Shown here one piece after another: positions 18,716-26,661 of a stretch of DNA of 42,369 nt. Below the pieces are notes generated by a model. That model ran no database searches. It was not told where the DNA came from and saw nothing but the letters and a program-made list of their open reading frames with translations. How positions within the stretch are numbered: the first letter of the stretch is position 1; the number at the start of each line of letters is the position of its first letter. Source of the stretch: Baaleninema simplex PCC 7105 (GTDB taxonomy: Bacteria; Cyanobacteriota; Cyanobacteriia; Cyanobacteriales; Geitlerinemataceae); assembly GCF_000332355.1 (NCBI RefSeq), contig NZ_KB235958.1, positions 3,734,756 through 3,777,124 on the forward strand. Reading direction: 5' to 3'. Both the position numbers and the translations under genes were made by a program.

Positions 18716-20380
18716 ATGCAGCGTCGTCATTCGACTCACCCAGCCGTGCGAGCGATCGCCGTTTGCCTCGTCCTCGGGGTAGGAGCGGCGTTGCGGTTTT
18801 GGAACCTCGATTTCAAACCGCTCTGGCTCGACGAAATTCTCACCGCCGGGTTCAGCTTGGGACGGTCGGGATCGGAGGTTCCCCTCGATCGCTTCCTGCC
18901 CGTAACGGAACTGCGGGAGTGGTTTTCCCTCGACCCCGACGCCACCTGTGCCGACATCAGCCGCACCGTCACCACAGAATCGACCCATCCGCCGTTATAT
19001 TTCTGTTTGACTCATCGCTGGTTGCAGTGGAGTCAGGTGAGTTTTGACAGCTTGACGTGGCAGTTGCGATCGCTCCCGGCGATGTTGGGGGTTTCGGCGA
19101 TCGCTGCCGCGTACTGGCTCGATCGCCTGGCCTTTTCCTCCCGAACTGGCCTTGTCGCCGCGACGCTGATGGCAGTTTCGCCCTTTGCCGTGTACCTGTC
19201 TCAAGAAGCGCGACACTACACCCTACCGCTGTTGCTCGTGACCCTAGCACTGGGGGGACTCATCCAGTTCGTGCGCCATCTCGTCGAGGGCAAGTCACTC
19301 CCTTGGGGAACCCGCTGGGGATGGATAGCGGCCAACACCCTCGGCTTGTACGCGCACTATTTCTTTGTCATCGCTTACGCCGCACAGTTCGCCACGCTGG
19401 TTAGCGTTGTCATGACCCGACGCCCTGCCAAAACTGCTCGCCTGACGTGGCTGACGAACGGGCTAATTTTTCTAACTCCCCCGTTGCTGTTTCTACCCTG
19501 GTTGCCCCAACTGCTGAGTCACGTCGATCGCCCGGAAACGGACTGGTTTCGGCCGTTCGAGCCGAGTTGGACCGATGGCTTTGCCCCCCTGGTTCAAACC
19601 CTCGCCAGTTGGGTGGTGATGGCGATCGCGCTTCCGGTGGAAAACCAACCCCTGGCGGTTGCCGTACCGATGGGAGTCGTCATCCTGGGTTTTACCCTGT
19701 GGTTGGGGCGCGTGGCGTGGCAAGGATGGCGCGATCGATGGCGACGAGACGACGGACGCTTAGAACTGTTAACGCTGGCCAGTTTCACCGTTTGGACGTT
19801 ACTGGCCTTCGGCGCGATCGTCTACGGTTTGGGTAAAGATATCACCACCGCCCCGCGATATCACTTCCTTTACTACCCTGGGATCTGTGCCTTACTCGCG
19901 GCGGCGTTGACCTCCCGAGGTTCCCCACGTCGCCGAGGGGTGGCGATCGCGATCGTCGGATTGCTCAGTTCGGCGTGCGTCGTCAACAACCTCGCCTTTC
20001 ACAAACCCTATTATCCCCGTCAAATCGCTCGAAGCTTCAACGTAGACCCCGAGTTACCCACCGTTACCGTCGTCGGATATCAGAACTTACAAGAAATCGC
20101 CTTGGGGTTGAGTTTTGCTCTAGAATTGCCGCCGACATCGGAATTCGGCCTGTTCGATCGCGCCTCGGGATACGACGCCCTCTGGCAAACCCTCGCAACC
20201 CGTTCTCTCTCGACGGTTCCCCCGTTAGAACTGTGGGTTATCGCGCCGGGACTCCGACAAGCTGAATATCCCGAAAGGTTAAATTTTTCGGAGGTTTTCT
20301 GTCAGCGAGATATCGGCGAATATCACCGTCTCGGGATTCCCTACCAACGCTATCGATGTAGCCGCAATTTTCCAGGCTAA
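18716..20380 (+). CDS. GT39-like (PMT_2 type) integral membrane glycosyltransferase
   Basis: A 554-residue protein with roughly ten hydrophobic helices. The first extracytoplasmic loop carries WLDEI (around residue 39), the Asp-Glu signature of ArnT/PMT-type enzymes that use polyprenyl-phosphate sugars, and THPPLYF follows at about residue 90. LSQEARHYTLPLLLVTLALG is the common pattern around the fourth helix. A soluble C-terminal part of about 120 residues follows the last helix. The acceptor cannot be told from sequence; lipid or protein glycosylation and cell-wall decoration are all possible. The ATG directly abuts the stop of the CCB-like gene, implying translational coupling. Confidence 0.8.
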   Translation: MQRRHSTHPAVRAIAVCLVLGVGAALRFWNLDFKPLWLDEILTAGFSLGRSGSEVPLDRFLPVTELREWFSLDPDATCADISRTVTTESTHPPLYFCLTHRWLQWSQVSFDSLTWQLRSLPAMLGVSAIAAAYWLDRLAFSSRTGLVAATLMAVSPFAVYLSQEARHYTLPLLLVTLALGGLIQFVRHLVEGKSLPWGTRWGWIAANTLGLYAHYFFVIAYAAQFATLVSVVMTRRPAKTARLTWLTNGLIFLTPPLLFLPWLPQLLSHVDRPETDWFRPFEPSWTDGFAPLVQTLASWVVMAIALPVENQPLAVAVPMGVVILGFTLWLGRVAWQGWRDRWRRDDGRLELLTLASFTVWTLLAFGAIVYGLGKDITTAPRYHFLYYPGICALLAAALTSRGSPRRRGVAIAIVGLLSSACVVNNLAFHKPYYPRQIARSFNVDPELPTVTVVGYQNLQEIALGLSFALELPPTSEFGLFDRASGYDALWQTLATRSLSTVPPLELWVIAPGLRQAEYPERLNFSEVFCQRDIGEYHRLGIPYQRYRCSRNFPG

Positions 20381-20526
20381 CTACAATGACTAACAGAGCC
20401 GTCAATCTCTACTGAGGCGATCGCACTGTCTCGACTCCTCCTCATTCCCCAATCTTTTCGTCTCACCCGTGCCTCTCTACCGAGTCAACCCTACGATTCC
20501 TCGACGCCCTATCTTCAACCGCCATC

Positions 20527-21114
20527 ATGCCTGTTAAAAAATCCCATTACGAAAGCGCCCTCGCTCACTATTGCGAAACTCACGCCGCCGTCGAACTGCT
20601 CCGACAACACCGCCCCTATTTTGAAGCGATTCCCAGCTTGCGTCGTCCCGACGAAAGTGCGATCGTCTTGCCCTTTCCGCTAGTGCGTTTGCGGGAACCC
20701 ATCTCTCAATCGGGATTGAACAGTTTGAACGTTCGAGCCGGTGAAACGGTCTGTCTTCCTTGTGAATTGGGGATGTTCATGTGCGAGCCAGACTGGAAAG
20801 TAAAAATCGGCATCGAGATTTTTATCTTCGTTCATCGCCCTCAAGAAGACTTGTCGGATTTGCTGTTGCGTTGGCGACAAACCCAAGTGTTGCTCGATAA
20901 GGGCTACGAGTGGGTGATGCCCCACCGCTACCGTCATATTTACGGCGACGCCGCTCAGCGTATTTTTCCCTTGTTCGTGCTGTTTGACGAAACCCCCGAA
21001 CGGATCGTCAGAGGGTTGAACGGGGCAGCGTTACCCTTCGTTATCGAACGCTCCGACCGGAGCCAAAGCGATCTCGAGGAGGAAGTGTTTTCCGCCGAAA
21101 GCCCCTCCCTGTAG
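20527..21114 (+). CDS. Conserved-looking hypothetical protein
   Basis: A 195-residue soluble protein from the ATG at 20527. I do not recognise a family. It begins with an amphipathic helix (SHYESALAHYCETHAAVELL), has a mixed central part with two close Cys (CLPCELGMFMC), and ends in an acidic tail. No signal peptide, membrane helix or catalytic motif stands out. Codon use and HIP1-like sites match the neighbours, so it looks native. It lies 146 bp after the glycosyltransferase and upstream of tRNA-Leu. Function unknown. Confidence 0.65.
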   Translation: MPVKKSHYESALAHYCETHAAVELLRQHRPYFEAIPSLRRPDESAIVLPFPLVRLREPISQSGLNSLNVRAGETVCLPCELGMFMCEPDWKVKIGIEIFIFVHRPQEDLSDLLLRWRQTQVLLDKGYEWVMPHRYRHIYGDAAQRIFPLFVLFDETPERIVRGLNGAALPFVIERSDRSQSDLEEEVFSAESPSL

Positions 21115-21184
21115 CGGCGTGAGAGCCACAACATCTTCTCGCAGCAGACACCTCGACCTCGGGCGATCGCCTTCAAAAACCGTA

Positions 21185-21214
21185 TTGTTTCGAGTGTAGG
21201 CTTCGTGCTACAAT
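21185..21214 (+). promoter_or_regulatory. Candidate sigma-70-type promoter for tRNA-Leu
   Basis: TTGTTT (21185-21190) and TACAAT (21209-21214) are separated by 18 bases, a good -35/-10 match. It lies about 120 bases before the tRNA. No transcript evidence is available. Confidence 0.45.
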
Positions 21215-21335
21215 GAGATAGTGGTGACTGTCAGTCAAACAGCACTGTTGTTTGATTCCGAAAGACAGTTAACTCGAGGCGCAAACGTCTCGGGTTTGGT
21301 GTCTCTAGAGCGACAGCGACAGTTAGTCCTCAGAC

Positions 21336-21417
21336 GCGGACGTGGCGGAATTGGTAGACGCGCTAGATTTAGGTTCTAGTACCGCAAGGTGTGAAGGTTC
21401 AAGTCCTTTCGTCCGCA
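21336..21417 (+). tRNA. tRNA-Leu (anticodon UAG)
   Basis: An 82-base cloverleaf with a long variable arm. The acceptor stem is GCGGACG / CGTCCGC with discriminator A at 21417. The anticodon stem is CTAGA / TCTAG around the loop TTTAGGT, giving anticodon UAG (reads CUA). The variable arm is TACCGCAAGGTGT-like, and the T-loop is GGTTCAAGTCC. CCA is not encoded. Confidence 0.95.
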
Positions 21418-21596
21418 TTTTAAAAATTTCGATCCAAAATTTCGACCGAATACTGTTAGGGCTTACGCACTTCAGCGTTAACCACACTAAATGTAGCGAT
21501 CGGTGGGCATTGCCCACCCTACAAATGGTGTAAAGGCGGTCGTTATGACTTCGAGAGTCAGCGTTACAACTGCCTGCAAAAGGCTCTGAAGCTGTC

Positions 21597-21633
21597 AGAT
21601 TCCCAGCATCTTTAAGATGCCGGGGATCTTTTA
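21597..21633. terminator. Palindrome with T-rich end downstream of tRNA-Leu
   Basis: A 16-bp stem (21597-21612 with 21614-21629, two mismatches) centred on GCATCTT/AAGATGC, followed by TTTTA. It could terminate transcription on the plus strand. It is clearly related to the perfect palindrome at 23753-23785, so it is also a member of a repeat family. A second small palindrome, GTGGGCATTGCCCAC, lies at about 21503. Confidence 0.5.
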
Positions 21634-21667
21634 ATAACAGGCAGATTTTCTAACAGCTTGCCTCGAA

Positions 21668-23467
21668 TTACAAGGTTTGTTCTAACTGATTCAACAACCC
21701 TCGAACGTACTCCAACGCATTTTGAATGGTTGCCGTATCTTCCAAATCCACATCGACAAAATGACGCAGAGCTTCGACCTGGTTCCACTGACTGCCCGAG
21801 GCCAACAATTCCAAATAACCTGGAACGAAATCTTTACCCACTTCCCGATATTTTTGATAACAGGCCAAACTGACCAAGGTTGACGCCGTATATTGATAGC
21901 AGTAGAAGGGTTTGAAGAAGACGTGGCCGATCCGCGCCCAGTCGTATTGATGTTCGTCGAGGAGTTCTACCGAATCCCCACAGAGCTTGCGATACAAGTC
22001 CATCCAGGTGTCGTTGACGAACTGGCGATCGAAACTGCTTTCTTCAGCGCGATCGTGAAGCATCAACTCCAAGCGGCTGATGGTACTTTGCCGGAACAAC
22101 AAACTCAACTGATCTTCGAGTTGTCGGGTAATCAACGCGCGGCGTAATTTCGCATCGTCTCCAGCTTGGTTTAACAAGTGGTCTAACAATAACAACTCGT
22201 TAAACGTCGAGGCGACCTCTGCCAAAACCAGCGGCGGATTGCTGTTGAAATAGGATTGTTGGCGATCGATCCAATCAAAATGCAGCCCGTGACCCATTTC
22301 GTGAGCCAACGTAAACAGTGAAGTGTAATCCTCCGTGTAGGACATTAACAAATAACTGTGTTTCCCGTGGAAATAGGCACAGAACGCACCGCCTCGCTTC
22401 CCAGGACGCACTTTCGCATCCACCCAATTATTGAGGAAAAATTCTTCGGCCCGCCGTGCGTAGTTGACATCGAATTGTTCTAAGGCTTCCAACAACGTCG
22501 TCACGCCCGTTTGATAATCGATGGGGGGTTCGGTTTCCGTCGTCCAAGGGGCATAAATATCGCAAATGCGAATTTTTTGACCCAAGGCTTTGCCTTTTAA
22601 ACGATAGTAACGATGGAACAAATCGAAGCGACTTTGCATCCCGTCCATAATGGCACGAAAGACGGGTTCGGACACTTCGTCGGCGACGAGTTGCTTGTGC
22701 AACGTGGATTTGTACGATCGCATCTGACTTTCGATGCGATGGTCTTGGGTGACGGCGTTGAGGATGTAGCCGTAGAGGGAATTGTGCTGTTTGAGAACCC
22801 GACGAACCGACTGATAGGCGTTGAGGCGAGTATCGGCGTCGGGGTGAAACAGCAGGGCACTGAGTTCGGCTTCCGTGTCGGCGGTTTTCCCGTCGGGAGT
22901 GGTGACGGGATCGTATTCCTGTTCCCCCAGGTGAACCGATCGCAACTTCACGAAAGCTTCTCGTCCAGTTAGCAGATCGCGGTTGCGGGTTTGTTCGACT
23001 TCCTCGGTGAGGGTGTGGGGGCGAACTTCCGCGATGCGATCGAGATAGTGGCGATAGTTCTTCAGTTCCGAGGATTGTTGCAGTTCGTTGAAACTCGTTT
23101 CCGCGATCGCTTGCAGTTCGAGATCGAAAAACAACAGTTGGTTGTCAACCTGCGTCAACGCCTCCATCACCTTGTCTTCAAACTGATGGGCTTCGCTGTC
23201 GCGGGTGTCGGCGGCGAATTTCAAAGCGGGGAAGGCGTAGAGATAGCCGGATTTCTGGTGAATCGATTCGAGTTCCCGCAGACAGTCGGCGACTTGGACG
23301 GGAGACAGTTGCGCCACGTTTCCGCGATACTGTTCCCGAAATGCCGACGCTCGCTGTTGCAAGTTTCGCAAGTCTTCTTCAAACTGAGGATCGTCGAATC
23401 CCGCGTATAGATCTCGCAGATCCCATTCTTGCGTGTCGGAAATTTGCTGAATCGAGGATCGAACCAA
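21668..23467 (-). CDS. M3 family oligoendopeptidase (PepF-like)
   Basis: A 599-residue zinc metallopeptidase. The active site HEMGH lies at residues 389-393, and the third ligand Glu417 is in LAEVASTFNE, the pattern of M3 peptidases. SYTEDYTSLFTLAHEMGHG and the C-terminal YQYTASTLVSLACYQKY are typical of the PepF branch. These enzymes cleave short peptides in the cytoplasm; no signal peptide is present. The start is a TTG at 23467, with GGAG 6 bases before it and no nearby ATG in frame. It is a single-gene unit, convergent with the tRNA side. Confidence 0.92.
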   Translation of the reverse strand: MVRSSIQQISDTQEWDLRDLYAGFDDPQFEEDLRNLQQRASAFREQYRGNVAQLSPVQVADCLRELESIHQKSGYLYAFPALKFAADTRDSEAHQFEDKVMEALTQVDNQLLFFDLELQAIAETSFNELQQSSELKNYRHYLDRIAEVRPHTLTEEVEQTRNRDLLTGREAFVKLRSVHLGEQEYDPVTTPDGKTADTEAELSALLFHPDADTRLNAYQSVRRVLKQHNSLYGYILNAVTQDHRIESQMRSYKSTLHKQLVADEVSEPVFRAIMDGMQSRFDLFHRYYRLKGKALGQKIRICDIYAPWTTETEPPIDYQTGVTTLLEALEQFDVNYARRAEEFFLNNWVDAKVRPGKRGGAFCAYFHGKHSYLLMSYTEDYTSLFTLAHEMGHGLHFDWIDRQQSYFNSNPPLVLAEVASTFNELLLLDHLLNQAGDDAKLRRALITRQLEDQLSLLFRQSTISRLELMLHDRAEESSFDRQFVNDTWMDLYRKLCGDSVELLDEHQYDWARIGHVFFKPFYCYQYTASTLVSLACYQKYREVGKDFVPGYLELLASGSQWNQVEALRHFVDVDLEDTATIQNALEYVRGLLNQLEQTL

Positions 23468-23523
23468 GGCGGACTCCTTTTGTGGAAAGCGATCCTTTCT
23501 ATTGTAAAGAGAGATGGGGAGTC

Positions 23524-23597
23524 GTAGGGTGCTGTGACGCGGGCATTAAAATCTCGCCGAAATCCGGTGAATGGAATTTACCGCGTCACGCACCGCC
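23524..23597. repeat. Diverged relative of the GTCACGCACC hairpin repeat
   Basis: It has the same outer arms as the repeat at 1-193 (GGGTGCtGTGACGCG and CGCGTCACGCACC) but a different interior. It lies upstream of the M3 peptidase. Confidence 0.55.
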
Positions 23598-23655
23598 CCC
23601 AACCGGGGAGTGATGAGGAGAGGAGATGAGGAGAACACCACATCACCATCTCACC

Positions 23656-23857
23656 CTTAGTGGTGCAGAAAAGTCCTGAAACCCTTGTTAGAAAAGATAT
23701 CGCCGTATTAAAGGTTTGGCCGCAAAATCCCAGATCGGTAAATGGCTGCCGGAGATCCCCGGCATCTCCGAGATGCCGGGGATCTGGCTCGAGGACTAAT
23801 ACAGATCTTATGTGTTTTGTCAATCCCAGATCTCGAAAAGTTTTCTGCACCACTAAG
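23656..23857. mobile_element. MITE, 202 bp, with 17-bp terminal inverted repeats and 10-bp target duplication
   Basis: The ends are perfect inverted repeats, CTTAGTGGTGCAGAAAA and TTTTCTGCACCACTAAG. The flanks are a perfect 10-bp direct duplication, CCATCTCACC, at 23646-23655 and 23858-23867. No transposase is encoded. The centre holds a perfect 15-bp palindrome arm pair (23753-23767 and 23771-23785). A diverged relative lies at 39411-39597. The intact ends and duplication suggest a fairly recent insertion mobilised in trans; a 10-bp duplication would fit IS4-type transposases (inference). Confidence 0.88.
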
Positions 23858-24123
23858 CCATCTCACCTCATCAACCCGATTAGGAATTTTGCCACGAATC
23901 ATTTAATATTGGTATTGTTTACAGTCTTGTTATTATTTAAAAGCCATCAACTGATATTTCGATATTATTGAATAGCTTTAGATTGTTTAAAATTCAATAA
24001 ACATAAAAACCAAGCTTGTAAAAGCATATAAATAAATCCAAATTTTTGTAAATAGAGCCAGTATTTAAAAATCGCCTATGATACGCTGAAACCACAATTT
24101 ATTGATTTTGGTGCAAAACCATC

Positions 24124-24273
24124 ATGGCAGATACAATTAAAATGGCCGAGCCTTTAAGAATGGCTGATGCTGACCCTAGCAAAATCAAATCTGCTAATAC
24201 GAGCGTTGGCGATGAGTGCCTCAAATCTTCGAGCGCCCTGTACGCCAAGCTGTCTAAATACAACAAAAAATAG
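24124..24273 (+). CDS. Small 49-residue ORF with its own terminator
   Basis: The ATG at 24124 opens a frame of 49 residues: MADTIKMAEPLRMADADPSK at the start, one Cys in VGDECLKSS, and a basic end LYAKLSKYNKK. It lies in AT-rich DNA and is followed 84 bases later by a strong terminator, which argues for a real transcript. No recognised family; no signal peptide or membrane helix. The ribosome site is weak. It could be a small regulatory protein, a peptide precursor or a chance ORF. It is convergent with the TPR/methyltransferase-like gene. Confidence 0.45.
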   Translation: MADTIKMAEPLRMADADPSKIKSANTSVGDECLKSSSALYAKLSKYNKK

Positions 24274-24356
24274 ATAGCCTTTTCAAGTTTTCACTCACCA
24301 GTAAGGATACGATACTATCTATTGGCATTCAGTTTATCCTTGCTTTATTCAAACTC

Positions 24357-24391
24357 AACACACTAATTTGCTTGCAAATTAGTGTGTTTTT
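24357..24391 (+). terminator. Strong rho-independent terminator
   Basis: A perfect 14-bp stem, 24357-24370 with 24375-24388, loop CTTG, running into a T tract. It lies after the 49-codon ORF on the plus strand. Confidence 0.85.
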
Positions 24392-24427
24392 ATCAGTGCT
24401 TCGATCGCCACTAATGGAGAGTAAACT

Positions 24428-25891
24428 TTAGCAATTTTGCGAATCGAGATAAGACTGCAAGCGATCGCGAGAGAGTTTATTATTTTGTAAGTCTCTAAAA
24501 TGCTGCCGGACTCGTTCGGCAGAGGGTGTTGAAAGATTTGGAAAGGGAACGAATCCTCGTGGAACGTTGGCTTCTTGCGTCAAGCCAAACCAATTAATCG
24601 GCTCCGTTTTACTCTTTTCGAGTGATTCTCCCGTATAGATTGTAGATAGTGGTCGATCGGCTGCATCGAACGCCGCTAAAACGCGACGTAAATGAGGGCT
24701 GTTAAGCTCGCCGATGATGTTGACAAATAAGAGTGGGGAAGTTTGGCGGATGGTTTTGATAAATTCCTGACTCGCAAACGAAGCGGGAAAATCTGCATTG
24801 CCCTGGTAAACGTCACATTGAAGGAAGTTAAACCGTCGGCGATTGGCGTTCAAAAACGCGATCGCATCAGCTTGTATAATTTCCAAACGACCCGTATCGA
24901 TATAATGCTGAACTAACGGAAAGAACGTCAAACACATCCGAATTACCACCGGATCGATTTCTACGACAGTCAAGCGCAACTTGGGAAAGCACGCCAAACT
25001 CATCGTGACTCCCGCACCCGCACCGAGTCCTAATACCAATCCCGACGATTCGGGCATTTGACAGCCAACCAAGAGAAAAGCAGAGGCAAAATAACTTTCA
25101 GATAACGGCCCCGGACCGCAGCGACAGTTCGCCTCCCATTGGCAAGCCGAGGGAGATTTGGTCGCACTTCCTTGGGACTGTTCGCCGATACATAAAAAGC
25201 GCGTTTCCGGCTCGTCCAGAACCCACACCGTACCGAACAATCCTTCTTCTTTGGCTAAAGTGACTGTTTCTTGAGGGTTGAGTTCGCGCCATTTTTCGTA
25301 AGTGGCTCCGGCTTCCTGTCGTCGATCGAGCTGCATCAAGATCCGGGCTTTATTTATCAGAGCTTCTGAATCTTCCGGATCGAGTTTTAAAACAGCTTCG
25401 TAAGCCGCTAAACTCTCGCGATAGCGATGCTGCTGTGCGTAGAGGACACCCAAATTGTAAAAGGGTAATAAGATTTGAGGAAAGCGATCGCTCAAGTCTC
25501 TATTAATCTCGATCGCGCGATCGATATTGCCCTGATGCCGTGCAACCGAGGAGTCAACCAGACCTTCTTCCAACCACGGATCGAGAAGCAATCCGTCTTC
25601 TCGCGCTCGCTCGATCGCCTCTTGAGAACTCGGAATCTCGGCGTTTTCCTCAGACCAACAATCGTTTAAAACAATAAAGAATTCATTCAGATAGCCACAG
25701 GAACAGGTTTTAGAAACACTTTTAAAAAGAATCGCTCCCACTTGTTGCTGGGGAACGTCGGGGAGGCGATCGCTCTCGATGACAGCCTGACAAGCCGCAC
25801 AGGGATGATGGTTATAGCAAGAGCGCGCGTCTTCCTCCGAACTCGGTCGATAAGCATTCTGCAAAGACAATCCAGGACGATAAGGAAACAT
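24428..25891 (-). CDS. TPR protein fused to a spermidine-synthase-like methyltransferase domain
   Basis: About 487 residues from the ATG at 25891; the frame is open for 25 more codons but that part looks non-coding. The N-terminal 100 residues are Cys-rich (CYNHHPCAACQ, then KTCSCGY), possibly metal-binding. Residues about 110-225 form TPR units (FYNLGVLYAQQHRYRESLAA, then EALINKARILMQLDRRQEAG). The C-terminal half has a Rossmann core, GLVLGLGAGAGVTMSLACF then LTVVEIDPVVIRM and LEIIQADAIAFL, as in polyamine synthases and class I methyltransferases. Catalytic residues for spermidine synthesis are not clear, so the reaction is unknown. It stands alone in AT-rich surroundings. Confidence 0.7.
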   Translation of the reverse strand: MFPYRPGLSLQNAYRPSSEEDARSCYNHHPCAACQAVIESDRLPDVPQQQVGAILFKSVSKTCSCGYLNEFFIVLNDCWSEENAEIPSSQEAIERAREDGLLLDPWLEEGLVDSSVARHQGNIDRAIEINRDLSDRFPQILLPFYNLGVLYAQQHRYRESLAAYEAVLKLDPEDSEALINKARILMQLDRRQEAGATYEKWRELNPQETVTLAKEEGLFGTVWVLDEPETRFLCIGEQSQGSATKSPSACQWEANCRCGPGPLSESYFASAFLLVGCQMPESSGLVLGLGAGAGVTMSLACFPKLRLTVVEIDPVVIRMCLTFFPLVQHYIDTGRLEIIQADAIAFLNANRRRFNFLQCDVYQGNADFPASFASQEFIKTIRQTSPLLFVNIIGELNSPHLRRVLAAFDAADRPLSTIYTGESLEKSKTEPINWFGLTQEANVPRGFVPFPNLSTPSAERVRQHFRDLQNNKLSRDRLQSYLDSQNC

Positions 25892-26661
25892 AGGGAGTAT
25901 CGTGAGTTTTCTGGATATACGATGATTTTCTATTTTTAAATAACACGAAAATCGAAATTTTAGCACTAAAATCCTGAATTTTGTGTCATCTAATCTACAT
26001 TGATATTACAAACTTAGAATCCCCAAACCCTATCTATGAAATTGTCTGAATTCAACGAGCTTACCCTGAGCGCGATCGAGTATGACTTCAGATTAAACCT
26101 CATGCGATCGCAGATTGCCATAACTAACTGGCGATCGTCGCCGCATTGCCGATCGCGTACCCAGATCCCAAATGGGATATCAGGCGATCGAGATCGATAA
26201 TATCCGTGAAATCCACAGCCTTGCTTACGTGATTTTACTGAACTTTGCTTCCGTTAAATTACAGTTGACTGATATCCTCAATACAATATACGATGACAGA
26301 TATATTAACAAACAATGAAATAAAAATTAAAAATTGCGAGTTTTTATATATCGCTTAGAAATCATTTACAGTCGATCGTTTCTCGAACGATAGTCGTGTC
26401 AGACTACCAAGAGGAGAAAACCAATTCAATCGGTACATCTCAAAAATGTAAATCGATCGGATGTAAGCTTTAGTACTCGATTTAGCTGCTGTTGGGTTGC
26501 AGCTTCGCTCGACCCCTGGACGACAGCGTTGCCGAAGTCCAACCTACCCCAGGCTCCTATTTTCACAAAAGTTGAGATGCACCCAATCCAATGGTAGAGA
26601 AAGACTCGAGGGGGGGACTGCGATCGACAGAACTCGCGTATGACTCCAAGAAACACGACCC
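25892..26661. other. Intergenic region with a repeat element
   Basis: About 770 bp without a confident gene. It holds several GCGATCG-type sites, a doubtful 54-codon ORF (26036-26200), AT-rich DNA around 26260-26360, and the repeat element at 26432-26584. The following kinase gene starts at 26662. Confidence 0.5.
26432..26584 (-). mobile_element. Small non-coding repeat element (inverted relative of 34431-34584)
   Basis: About 153 bp whose reverse complement aligns along its length with 34431-34584. It shares the core GGTTGGACTTCGGCAACGCT, the AACCCAACA segment and the end TTTACATTTTTGAGATG. The ends are imperfect inverted repeats (GGTACATCTCAA and TTGAGATGCACCC). No ORF belongs to it. A clear target duplication is not visible for this copy. 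Confidence 0.75.

Noticed and set aside
23578-23971. ORFs of 91 and 103 codons across the MITE
   Set aside because: They span terminal repeats and flanks and have no protein-like features; the MITE is non-coding.
26036-26200. A 54-codon ORF starting MKLSEFNELTLSAIEYDF
   Set aside because: No ribosome site, ends in Arg-rich sequence made of GATCG repeats, and no family recognised; chance or gene remnant.
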